Program-made: the position numbers and the translations under genes | The notes under the pieces: generated by a model | Seen by the model: only the letters and a program-made list of their open reading frames with translations | The model's database searches: none | Told to the model about the DNA's origin: nothing | Assembly: GCA_900556795.1 (NCBI GenBank) | Contig: USQD01000113.1 | Location: 1 to 6,531 of the forward strand | Length of the DNA stretch: 6,531 bases | DNA from: an uncultured Prevotella sp. | GTDB taxonomy: Bacteria > Bacteroidota > Bacteroidia > Bacteroidales > Bacteroidaceae | Direction: 5' to 3' | In this document: one piece after another, positions 1-6,508 of the stretch | How positions within the stretch are numbered: position 1 is the first letter of the stretch | How the letters are laid out: each line of letters starts with the position of its first letter

Positions 1-90
1 AGTGTTGCTTCCCATGTATGTCTAGACCATTTGCAATTGTTAATTTCAAAGGTATATCGTGTTTATATATAAGGTGTAGATAAAAAGCCT

Positions 91-98
91 TACTTTTG
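91..98 (+). promoter_or_regulatory. Bacteroidetes -7 promoter box for the surface lipoprotein gene
   Basis: TACTTTTG matches the Bacteroidetes sigma-ABfr -7 consensus TAnnTTTG exactly and lies 45 bases before the start codon at 143. This predicts transcription starting near 105 and a leader of about 38 bases, A/T-rich and without a Shine-Dalgarno sequence, as is usual in this phylum. A -33 TTTG box at the expected 19-21 base spacing is not visible (the bases there are A/T-rich), so promoter strength is uncertain. The box match is seen directly; activity is inferred. Confidence 0.6.
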
Positions 99-142
99 CA
101 CTCGCATTTCAGTATAAAATATAAACGAAACAAAGAACATTT

Positions 143-1990
143 ATGAAAAAGAAAGGTTTATTTATGATGGCAGCAGCCTGTCTGCTTGCTGCCACATCTT
201 GTAGCCAAGACGAGTTGGCTGGTAGCAGCCCATTGTCTGGTAACGAAATTGTTCCAACCGCCATAATAGGAGGTGATGTAAAAAAAAACGCTAGAGCAGT
301 CGAAACCAAGATTACCAACCTCGGTAAGTTCACGGTGAACGCCTTCCAGGCAGGAGAGGAAAACTACATGAAAAATGTAGAGTATACCACCTCTGACAAC
401 GGTAGTAGCTGGACAACAGCAGCCGGCAAGTTCTTCTGGCCTGTAGAAGGTGACCTTTACCTCTACGGCTACGCACCAGCAGAGCCAGGAGCCAATGGCA
501 CCTTCAAGCTCGATAAGGACGCACAGACTCTGACAGACTTCGTGCCATTTGAAAACGCAGCCGCCCAGCAGGACTTCGTATATGCTAAATCCACCGGTAA
601 TAACGCTACCAATGGCACCTCCGGCGTGGAGATGAACTTCCAACATGCCCTTACCGAGATCAGTGTAGCCGCCAAGAATAGCAATACAGCTTATACCGTG
701 AAGGTGACAGGTGTGAAACTGGGCAATGTGAAGACTAAGGGAACCTTCACATTCCCATCGACAGCGAACAGTGCCACCAGCTGGACCCTCTCAGATGCAA
801 CAGCAGATGTTGGCAGCTACGAAACCACCTGGAGCAATGCTACTGTATTGACCAGTAGCGTGTCAACCCTCGACGAATCTAACGTAGCCTTCATGCTTCT
901 CCCACAGCAGCTGGAGAAGTCAGAGAAAGCCTATGAAAAGGCATACCTTGCCTTGAAGGTGAATATCACGATGCAGGGCGGTAAAGTTATCCATGACGGC
1001 TGGGCATACATCGGTTTGAACACCAACTGGGAGATGGGCAAACACTTTACCTACACATTGGACTTCTCCGATGGAGCCGGTCAGGACGAGGAAGGCAATC
1101 AGCTTATCAGCGGTAAGGAGATGGTGTTGAAAGTAAAGGTCACCCCTTGGGATGCTAAAGCAGTAGACCTTCCAGAGAAGGTCATCAGCGGAACCGCTAA
1201 GGGAGCATTTACCTATAAAGTGGGGGGATACTACGGCACTAAATATACAGTAAACCCTGACGCTAGTGGCAACTGGAGTATACCGGTAGCCAAATTTGAT
1301 GGCATCAACAACATGAGCGAAATGTTCTCTAACGGCATCTCCCTCACGACCCTGGACTTAAGTGGTTGGAACACTAGCAGCGTCACCAGCATGAAATCCA
1401 TGTTCTACAACTGCAGCTCCCTCACCTCCTTGGACTTAAACGGATTTAACACTAGCAGCGTCACCAGCATGAACGGCATGTTCTTCGGCTGCAGCTCCCT
1501 CACCTCCTTGGACTTAAGCGGATTTAACACTAGCAGCGTCACCGACATGATCGGCATGTTCTCCGATTGCACGAACCTCACCTCCTTGGACTTAAGCGGA
1601 TTCAACACGAGCAGCGTCACCAACATGTCCCGCATGTTCAACGGCTGCCGCTCCCTCACCTCCTTGGACTTAAGCGGATTCCATACGAGCAGCGTCACCA
1701 ACATGTCCCGCATGTTCAACGGCTGCCGCTCCCTCACCTCCTTGGACTTAAGCGGATTCCATACGAGCAGCGTCACCGACATGTACCGCATGTTCTCCGA
1801 TTGCACGAACCTCACGTTCTTGGACTTAAGTCACTTCGACATGAGCAAGGTCACCGACATGAACAACATGTTACAAATGTTCAACGGCTGCACAAACCTC
1901 AAAAAAATCAGAATGGTAGGATGCAGTGAGGAAACCATCAATAAAATTAAGAGTGTGATGCCATCAGGTTGCACCATCGTTACCGAGTAA
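143..1990 (+). CDS. Fimbrillin-like surface lipoprotein with C-terminal BspA-type (DUF285) leucine-rich repeats
   Basis: Predicted outer-membrane, surface-exposed lipoprotein, probably an adhesin. The chosen start gives a Lys-rich n-region (MKKK), a short hydrophobic core and a lipobox ending at Cys20 (AATSC); later Met8/Met9 would lose the basic n-region. Residues right after the Cys (SQDE) resemble the acidic lipoprotein export signal that sends Bacteroidetes lipoproteins to the cell surface. Residues about 38-340 look like the fimbrillin/Mfa-like family: an FxHALTEISV-type core strand near 166-175, LYLYGYAP near 105, LLPQQ near 252, and a closing HFTYTLDF near 302. Residues about 389-588 are BspA/DUF285 repeats of 26 residues (LDLSGFNTSSVT, then M..MF..C..LTS), each with one Cys. 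A short cap (about 589-615) ends the protein. BspA of Tannerella forsythia binds fibronectin and fibrinogen; the ligand here is unknown. No fimbrial assembly genes lie nearby. It could be a pilus tip subunit or a stand-alone surface protein. Confidence 0.93.
   Translation: MKKKGLFMMAAACLLAATSCSQDELAGSSPLSGNEIVPTAIIGGDVKKNARAVETKITNLGKFTVNAFQAGEENYMKNVEYTTSDNGSSWTTAAGKFFWPVEGDLYLYGYAPAEPGANGTFKLDKDAQTLTDFVPFENAAAQQDFVYAKSTGNNATNGTSGVEMNFQHALTEISVAAKNSNTAYTVKVTGVKLGNVKTKGTFTFPSTANSATSWTLSDATADVGSYETTWSNATVLTSSVSTLDESNVAFMLLPQQLEKSEKAYEKAYLALKVNITMQGGKVIHDGWAYIGLNTNWEMGKHFTYTLDFSDGAGQDEEGNQLISGKEMVLKVKVTPWDAKAVDLPEKVISGTAKGAFTYKVGGYYGTKYTVNPDASGNWSIPVAKFDGINNMSEMFSNGISLTTLDLSGWNTSSVTSMKSMFYNCSSLTSLDLNGFNTSSVTSMNGMFFGCSSLTSLDLSGFNTSSVTDMIGMFSDCTNLTSLDLSGFNTSSVTNMSRMFNGCRSLTSLDLSGFHTSSVTNMSRMFNGCRSLTSLDLSGFHTSSVTDMYRMFSDCTNLTFLDLSHFDMSKVTDMNNMLQMFNGCTNLKKIRMVGCSEETINKIKSVMPSGCTIVTE
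1313..1906 (+). repeat. 78-bp in-frame repeat array encoding the BspA/DUF285 units
   Basis: A half unit (from Met391) is followed by seven units beginning at LDL-type residues 404, 430, 456, 482, 508, 534 and 560, corresponding to DNA starts 1352, 1430, 1508, 1586, 1664, 1742 and 1820. The spacing is exactly 78 bp (26 codons) throughout. Units are strongly alike at DNA level, including third codon positions (for example CTCACCTCCTTGGACTTAAG recurs), pointing to homogenisation by recombination rather than protein-level selection alone. The last unit is 87 bp long, with three extra codons (Leu-Gln-Met) in the MxxMF part. Because 78 is divisible by three, other frames also stay open here; those are not genes. 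Confidence 0.95.
1607..1762 (+). repeat. Perfect tandem duplication of one 78-bp repeat unit
   Basis: Bases 1607-1684 and 1685-1762 are identical, and identity continues 15 bases into the next unit before the first difference (A at 1700 versus G at 1778). Both copies encode the variant carrying the NMSRMFNGCRSLTS segment. The other units differ from one another at several positions, so this is the youngest duplication in the array, most simply made by slippage or unequal recombination. Confidence 0.93.
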
Positions 1991-2010
1991 TCGGTTATAA
2001 ATATAATGCT

Positions 2011-2040
2011 AATAGGGGTGGATAAAAATCCATCCCTATT
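2011..2040. terminator. Shared bidirectional terminator between the convergent lipoprotein and integrase genes
   Basis: AATAGGGGTGGAT (2011-2023) and ATCCATCCCTATT (2028-2040) form a 13-bp stem with one G·T mismatch (a G·U wobble in the plus-strand RNA) around an AAAA loop. On the plus strand it is followed by TTATTT, partly inside the integrase 3' end; on the minus strand it is followed by an A/T-rich stretch. It begins 20 bases after the lipoprotein stop and directly abuts the integrase stop codon. Rho-independent termination of both genes is the simplest reading. Confidence 0.85.
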
Positions 2041-3525
2041 TTATTTAACCTCTCTTGTATAATCCTGTGTCTCGTTTTTATCCTTGTTTTCAATACGAAT
2101 CTGAACCAACGTCTTTGACGGTATTGTTTCTGGAATCCGAGACATCAATTCTTTAATAATTTCATTTACATTATTATATCCAACATCTTCAACCTTAGCA
2201 AGAACCTTGCCTCTAAAATACAAAGTACCCTTAATGAGTTGCTTATATGAGAATCTGGTAAACTGCTTTGGATCCTTCTCATCATGATTGTGTCGTGTAG
2301 TTTTATCTTCTGTAAAGAATATCTTATTTATCACCTTCTCGTTTAATGCCCAGGCAGGAGAAAAGTCTATCTTTACATAAGTACGTGTAACCCTATTTTT
2401 ATCAGAGTGGTTCATCGCAAAACCAACATCAGATAAGGAAGCACCACACTCATTTTGCGCAACAGTTGCCCATGTATGGCGAAATGTATAGACACAATAA
2501 GTCTTACCATGAGCCAATCCCAGCGACTTCTCACAAATCTGACGTATTCCTACATTAACATTAGCGTTGAAACTGTCACTTGTTGACATGCGCTGATGAA
2601 AATCAAAAAGATATGGAGAAGACGTTTTATCCATATACTTGTCAAATATAGGAAGCAATATACCAGGAACTCTCATTTCGATGTAAGCATTATCATTTCT
2701 AGCATTCTTTGTTTTTGCACGCTCATAAGCTATGATGCCATCCTTATAGTCTTCCTTTTTGAGCAGGTAGATATCTACCGTATTCATACCGGCAAGGCAC
2801 ATGACCATCATGGCTACGTCTCGTCCCATCTCAGCCAAAGGTTTTTTCCTGTCACTCTCCGGGAGTGGGGCAGAGAAAAATTCCCTGGCTTTCTCCATTG
2901 TGATAGCCTTCTTCTCCGGAACATCTGCTTTCGGTATTTTAATCTTTATCCAGGGATTGGTTGTTATACGAATAACACCACTGTCATAGTCATTGAAGTC
3001 AATCAATGCTTGTTTGAATATCTGTCTTATGCAAACCGGGTACATTTCTTTAGCTCTGGCTGTCTTTTCCAGTGACTTGATCCATCCATTTATAAGATGA
3101 GAAGTGAGCTGTGAGAACATCAGTTTGTTGGTTCCGGTGTATCTTTCAAGATGCTGGTATGCCAGTTCATAGTTACGAGCATTTCGCTCGTGACCACTAT
3201 TATACATATCATCGTGATATTTTCTAGCATAGTCAGAGAAGCATACATCATCAGTACCCTTCTCCAGATAAGCCACTACATCATGGACATCCCATTTCCT
3301 TATCTCCACCTTATTCAGCATTTCTGCAAAATGGGCAATTTTGTTGGAACAGGCTTGAAGAACAAAAGGGTCTTTAACCTCTTTGTTCTTCTTGTTGATG
3401 CCTTTTGCGTCAACAATCTTATCTGTTCTCAAATACTTCACACCTCTGTTGTGTGTGACTCTTATATATACGGCATAGAATCCGTCATTTCTCTGTTTCT
3501 GTACTACTACTTTAAATGTTGCCAT
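2041..3525 (-). CDS. Tyrosine site-specific recombinase (Bacteroidetes integrase) with C-terminal extension
   Basis: Cytoplasmic DNA strand-exchange enzyme of the phage-integrase/XerCD superfamily. Residues about 1-58 look like the arm DNA-binding domain seen in Bacteroidetes integrases (ATFKVVVQKQRNDGFYAVYI start). Residues about 92-190 form the SAM-like core-binding domain, and about 205-400 the catalytic domain. Visible catalytic residues are Lys271 (RAKT), Arg349 and His350 (YTFRHTWAT), His373 (MNHSD) and the nucleophile Tyr383 (RTYVKID). Two usual positions differ: the box I Arg is Asn248 (LAGMNTVD), and the first His of HxxR is Tyr346. Loss of the box I Arg is known in IntDOT of CTnDOT, which has Ser there, so activity is still likely. 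About 90 residues (405-494) follow the catalytic domain; I do not recognise them. The gene is visibly more A/T-rich than ppdK, converges on the lipoprotein gene, and sits alone with no excisionase or mobilisation genes. It may mobilise a small insertion or act on a nearby site; the target is unknown. Confidence 0.94.
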   Translation of the reverse strand: MATFKVVVQKQRNDGFYAVYIRVTHNRGVKYLRTDKIVDAKGINKKNKEVKDPFVLQACSNKIAHFAEMLNKVEIRKWDVHDVVAYLEKGTDDVCFSDYARKYHDDMYNSGHERNARNYELAYQHLERYTGTNKLMFSQLTSHLINGWIKSLEKTARAKEMYPVCIRQIFKQALIDFNDYDSGVIRITTNPWIKIKIPKADVPEKKAITMEKAREFFSAPLPESDRKKPLAEMGRDVAMMVMCLAGMNTVDIYLLKKEDYKDGIIAYERAKTKNARNDNAYIEMRVPGILLPIFDKYMDKTSSPYLFDFHQRMSTSDSFNANVNVGIRQICEKSLGLAHGKTYCVYTFRHTWATVAQNECGASLSDVGFAMNHSDKNRVTRTYVKIDFSPAWALNEKVINKIFFTEDKTTRHNHDEKDPKQFTRFSYKQLIKGTLYFRGKVLAKVEDVGYNNVNEIIKELMSRIPETIPSKTLVQIRIENKDKNETQDYTREVK

Positions 3526-3529
3526 ATTC

Positions 3530-3582
3530 TTCTAAACACGTTCTAAACATCAATATAAATTTCTCAAAAACATTTCTAAACA
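3530..3582. repeat. Three iteron-like TTCTAAACA repeats in the integrase leader
   Basis: The 9-mer TTCTAAACA (TGTTTAGAA in the direction of the integrase gene) occurs at 3530-3538, 3541-3549 and 3574-3582. Start-to-start spacings are 11 and 33 bp, so all copies fall on about the same face of the helix. A looser relative (TTCTCAAAA) starts at 3561. The copies lie 5-57 bases upstream of the integrase start codon. Phased repeats in this place suit protein binding, such as integrase arm-type sites or autoregulation. Repeats are seen directly; the function is inferred. Confidence 0.65.
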
Positions 3583-3586
3583 AAGA

Positions 3587-3604
3587 GTATCATTTGTATC
3601 ATTT
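3587..3604. repeat. Tandem 9-bp direct repeat upstream of the integrase gene
   Basis: GTATCATTT occurs twice back to back (3587-3595 and 3596-3604) with no mismatch, just upstream of the TTCTAAACA cluster as seen from the integrase gene. It lies where the integrase promoter would be expected, but no box matching TAnnTTTG is present; the nearest candidate, TACTCTTTG on the minus strand (3581-3589), has one base too many. It may be part of a regulatory site or simple A/T-rich slippage. Confidence 0.5.
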
Positions 3605-3630
3605 TAGTGCTACTATTGATATAAACGAAT

Positions 3631-3667
3631 TAAGAGGAAAGCCCTTAAAATAAGGACTTTCCTCTTA
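3631..3667 (-). terminator. Rho-independent terminator of ppdK
   Basis: Two 17-base arms (3631-3647 and 3651-3667) pair around a 3-base loop, with one imperfect position. In minus-strand RNA that position is a G·U wobble, while in plus-strand RNA it would be a C-A mismatch, so the hairpin is better formed in the ppdK direction. It starts 26 bases after the ppdK stop and is followed by the moderately T-rich ATTCGTTTATATC. It would insulate the downstream, same-strand integrase gene from ppdK read-through. Confidence 0.85.
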
Positions 3668-3693
3668 ACCTACTGATTTACAATTATCTGTAA

Positions 3694-6414
3694 TTATTCC
3701 TCTACAGCAGCCTGCGCCGCCGCAAGTCTGGCGATAGGCACGCGGAATGGAGAGCATGAAGCATAGTTCATACCGACCTTAGCACAGAACTTAACAGATG
3801 ATGGCTCACCACCATGCTCACCGCAGATACCTGTGCGCAGGTTAGGACGGGTAGCACGACCATTCTCAACAGCCATCTTGATGAGCTGACCAACACCCTC
3901 CTGGTCGAGAACCTGGAATGGGTCAACCTTCAAGATCTTCTTCTCCATGTATGCAGGGAGGAATGAAGCGATGTCGTCACGAGAGTAACCGAAGGTCATC
4001 TGTGTCAAGTCGTTAGTACCGAATGAGAAGTACTGAGCCTCCTCTGCAATCTGACCTGCAGTAAGGGCAGCACGAGGAATCTCAATCATTGTACCAATCT
4101 CGAACTCAACCTCTACACCGTACTCAGCGAATACTTCCTTAGAAGTAGCGAGGATGATAGCCTTCTGCTGCTTGAGCTCCTGAACAGTACCGATGAGCGG
4201 AACCATGATTTCTGGACATGGGTTGAAACCTTCCTTCTTCAACTCGCAAGCTGCACCGAGGATGGCGCGAGTCTGCATAGCTGTAATCTCAGGGAATGTA
4301 ATACCGAGACGGCAACCACGATGACCGAGCATAGGGTTGTTCTCTGCCAGAGAGTTCACACGCTTCTTGATTTCCTCTACGCTTACACCCATTTCCTTAG
4401 CCATAGTCTCCTGACCAGCCTTATCGTGTGGTACGAACTCGTGGAGAGGTGGGTCGAGCAAGCGGATGTTCACGTGGCAGCCATCCATTGCCTTCAAGAT
4501 TCCGTAGAAGTCAGCCTTCTGATATGGGAGGAGCTTGGCAAGAGCCTTCTCGCGTCCCTCAACAGAGTCAGCCAGAATCATCTCACGCATAGCTACAATC
4601 TTCTGATCATCGAAGAACATGTGCTCTGTACGTGTCAAACCGATACCCTTGGCACCGAATGCACGAGCTACCTCAGCATCGTGTGGAGTATCTGCATTGG
4701 TACGGATCTCCATCTTAGTATATTTGTCACAGAGGTCCATCAGCTCCTTGAAGTCGCCTGAAAGCTCTGCAGCCTTTGTCTCAATCTGTCCTGCGTAAAC
4801 CTGACCTGTAGTACCGTTCAGAGAGATGTAATCACCCTCCTTGTAAACTACGCCCTCGATCTCAACAGTCTTAGTCTTGTAGTCAACGTTGATAGAGCCA
4901 GCACCTGATACACAGCACTTACCCATACCACGAGCCACAACGGCAGCGTGAGAAGTCATACCACCACGAGCGGTAAGGATACCCTCGGCAGCCGACATAC
5001 CAGCGAGGTCTTCAGGAGAAGTCTCGATACGAACCATGATGACCTTCTTGCCATCCTCGTGCCACACCTGAGCATCGTCAGCGTGGAATACGATCTGACC
5101 GCAGGCAGCACCTGGAGAAGCAGGGAGACCCTGAGTGATGACCTTAGCTCTAGAGAGAGCCAGCTTATCGAATACCGGGTGCAAAAGCTCATCGAGCTTC
5201 TGAGGCTCACAGCGGAGGATAGCTGTCTTCTCATCGATCATACCCTCGTGGAGGAGGTCCATAGCAATTTTCACCATAGCGGTACCTGTACGCTTACCGT
5301 TACGTGTCTGTAGGAACCAGAGCTTGCCTTCCTGCACGGTGAACTCCATGTCCTGCATATCGTGATAGTGGTGCTCCAGCTTATCCTGGAGAGCATCGAG
5401 CTCCTTGTAAAGCTCAGGCATAGCCTCTTCCATAGAAGGATACTTAGCTACGCGCTCCTCCTCAGAGATGCCGGCACGCTCAGCCCAGCGCTGAGAACCA
5501 ATCTTAGTAATCTGCTGTGGAGTACGGATACCAGCAACAACGTCCTCACCCTGTGCATTGATGAGATACTCACCGTTGAAGAGGTTCTCACCGTTACCTG
5601 CGTCACGAGAGAAGCAAACACCAGTAGCAGAAGTCTCGCCCATGTTACCGAATACCATCGCCATGACAGAAACAGCAGTACCCCACTCGTCAGGAATACC
5701 TTCCATCTTACGGTAGAGGATAGCGCGCTCGTTCATCCAAGAACGGAACACAGCGCAGATAGCGCCCCAGAGCTGATCGATTGGGTTGGTAGGGAAATCC
5801 TGGCCAGTCTGCTCCTTGATGGCAGCCTTGAAGAGTTCAACGAGCTTCTTGAGCGACTCTACAGAGAGGTCCTTGTCAAGAGTAACGCCCTGCTCCTCCT
5901 TCACCTTTTCGATGATAGCCTCAAATGGGTCGATATCTTCCTTGTTAACAGGCTTCAATCCCATAACAACGTCACCGTACATCTGTACGAAACGGCGATA
6001 TGAATCGTATACGAAATGAGGATTACCGGTCTTCTTGACCAATCCCTCAGCAACTTCGTCATTCAAACCGAGGTTGAGGATAGTATCCATCATACCTGGC
6101 ATAGAAGCGCGTGCACCAGAACGCACGGAAACGAGGAGAGGATTCTCAACAGAACCGAACTTGCTGTTCATCAAAGCCTCTGTATGAGCCACAGCAGCCA
6201 TTACTTCATCCTGAAGAAGTTCCTTGATTTTTTCCTCACCTACCTCATAGTATTCATTACATGTATCTGTTGTGATAGTGAAACCTGGAGGAACAGGTAC
6301 ACCAATAAGATTCATCTCAGCGAGGTTAGCACCCTTACCGCCAAGCGCTTCACGCATCTTCGCATTTCCTTCGGCCTTTCCATTACCGAATGTATAAACT
6401 CTTTTTTCGTTCAT
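3694..6414 (-). CDS. ppdK: Pyruvate, phosphate dikinase
   Basis: Cytoplasmic enzyme (EC 2.7.9.1) that interconverts ATP, pyruvate and phosphate with AMP, phosphoenolpyruvate and pyrophosphate; in anaerobes it serves PPi-linked glycolysis or gluconeogenesis. The 906 residues are close to the family's usual 870-900 and all three domains are complete. The N-terminal ATP-grasp half (about 1-370) has GGKGANLAEM (25-34), VRSGARASMPG (97-107) and FLQTRNGKRTG (367-377). The swivelling phosphohistidine domain has TARGGMTSHA with His489 and the conserved Thr487 two residues before it, the position phosphorylated in plant PPDK regulation. The C-terminal PEP/pyruvate barrel (about 540-890) has GLTRTEHMF (592-600), RLLDPPLHEF (651-660), GTMIEIPRAA (774-783), FGTNDLTQ (798-805) and TGICGEHGGEPSS (861-873), with Cys864 as the catalytic acid. 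The start MNEKRVYTFG fits the family. It has its own promoter and terminator, so is probably monocistronic. No missing residue or frameshift was seen. Confidence 0.98.
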   Translation of the reverse strand: MNEKRVYTFGNGKAEGNAKMREALGGKGANLAEMNLIGVPVPPGFTITTDTCNEYYEVGEEKIKELLQDEVMAAVAHTEALMNSKFGSVENPLLVSVRSGARASMPGMMDTILNLGLNDEVAEGLVKKTGNPHFVYDSYRRFVQMYGDVVMGLKPVNKEDIDPFEAIIEKVKEEQGVTLDKDLSVESLKKLVELFKAAIKEQTGQDFPTNPIDQLWGAICAVFRSWMNERAILYRKMEGIPDEWGTAVSVMAMVFGNMGETSATGVCFSRDAGNGENLFNGEYLINAQGEDVVAGIRTPQQITKIGSQRWAERAGISEEERVAKYPSMEEAMPELYKELDALQDKLEHHYHDMQDMEFTVQEGKLWFLQTRNGKRTGTAMVKIAMDLLHEGMIDEKTAILRCEPQKLDELLHPVFDKLALSRAKVITQGLPASPGAACGQIVFHADDAQVWHEDGKKVIMVRIETSPEDLAGMSAAEGILTARGGMTSHAAVVARGMGKCCVSGAGSINVDYKTKTVEIEGVVYKEGDYISLNGTTGQVYAGQIETKAAELSGDFKELMDLCDKYTKMEIRTNADTPHDAEVARAFGAKGIGLTRTEHMFFDDQKIVAMREMILADSVEGREKALAKLLPYQKADFYGILKAMDGCHVNIRLLDPPLHEFVPHDKAGQETMAKEMGVSVEEIKKRVNSLAENNPMLGHRGCRLGITFPEITAMQTRAILGAACELKKEGFNPCPEIMVPLIGTVQELKQQKAIILATSKEVFAEYGVEVEFEIGTMIEIPRAALTAGQIAEEAQYFSFGTNDLTQMTFGYSRDDIASFLPAYMEKKILKVDPFQVLDQEGVGQLIKMAVENGRATRPNLRTGICGEHGGEPSSVKFCAKVGMNYASCSPFRVPIARLAAAQAAVEE

Positions 6415-6476
6415 ATTTTTATAGGTTCAAAAATATTATATTATTCTAGCTATTATCAATTTTTTTGTTGATGATG

Positions 6477-6508
6477 CAAATATACAACATTTATTCGAAA
6501 CCGCCAAA
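6477..6508 (-). promoter_or_regulatory. Bacteroidetes-type promoter of ppdK
   Basis: Reading the minus strand, TTTG (6505-6508) is followed after 20 bases by TATATTTG (6477-6484). Both boxes match the Bacteroidetes -33 TTTG and -7 TAnnTTTG consensus, and the spacing is optimal (19-21). Transcription would start near 6470, giving a leader of about 55 bases that is A/T-rich and lacks a Shine-Dalgarno sequence. The strong match fits a highly expressed metabolic gene. Confidence 0.8.

Noticed and set aside
1..54. Possible divergent gene: minus-strand TACCTTTG at 47-54 and an ATG at 15 running off the left edge
   Set aside because: The -7 match has no -33 partner at the right spacing, and only five codons are visible before the edge, so no gene can be supported. 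Short plus-strand open stretches here (for example to the TAA at 70-72) are equally unsupported as the tail of an upstream gene.
1..142. Invertible promoter for the lipoprotein gene driven by the nearby recombinase
   Set aside because: No pair of inverted repeats flanking the -7 box at 91-98 was found in the visible leader, and none links it to the integrase leader; one repeat arm could lie beyond the left edge, but nothing seen supports it.
1405..1929. Long open frames on both strands overlapping the repeat array
   Set aside because: They exist because the 78-bp unit is a multiple of three, so any frame free of stops in one unit stays open through the array. They have no start context or recognisable protein, and the lipoprotein frame explains the region.
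2596..3546. Plus-strand open frames opposite the integrase gene, some with hydrophobic stretches
   Set aside because: They are antisense to a well-supported catalytic domain and have no promoter, start context or family resemblance; the hydrophobicity comes from the antisense reading of A-rich codons.
3526..3693. tRNA, small RNA or CRISPR-like array between the integrase and ppdK
   Set aside because: No cloverleaf or tRNA 3' end is visible, and the short repeats (9 bp, A/T-rich, three copies) are far too short for CRISPR repeats. The only strong structure is the ppdK terminator hairpin.
4321..6019. Several plus-strand open frames opposite ppdK
   Set aside because: ppdK is complete and strongly conserved on the minus strand with biased codon use; the opposite frames give low-complexity, unrecognisable proteins and are shadows.
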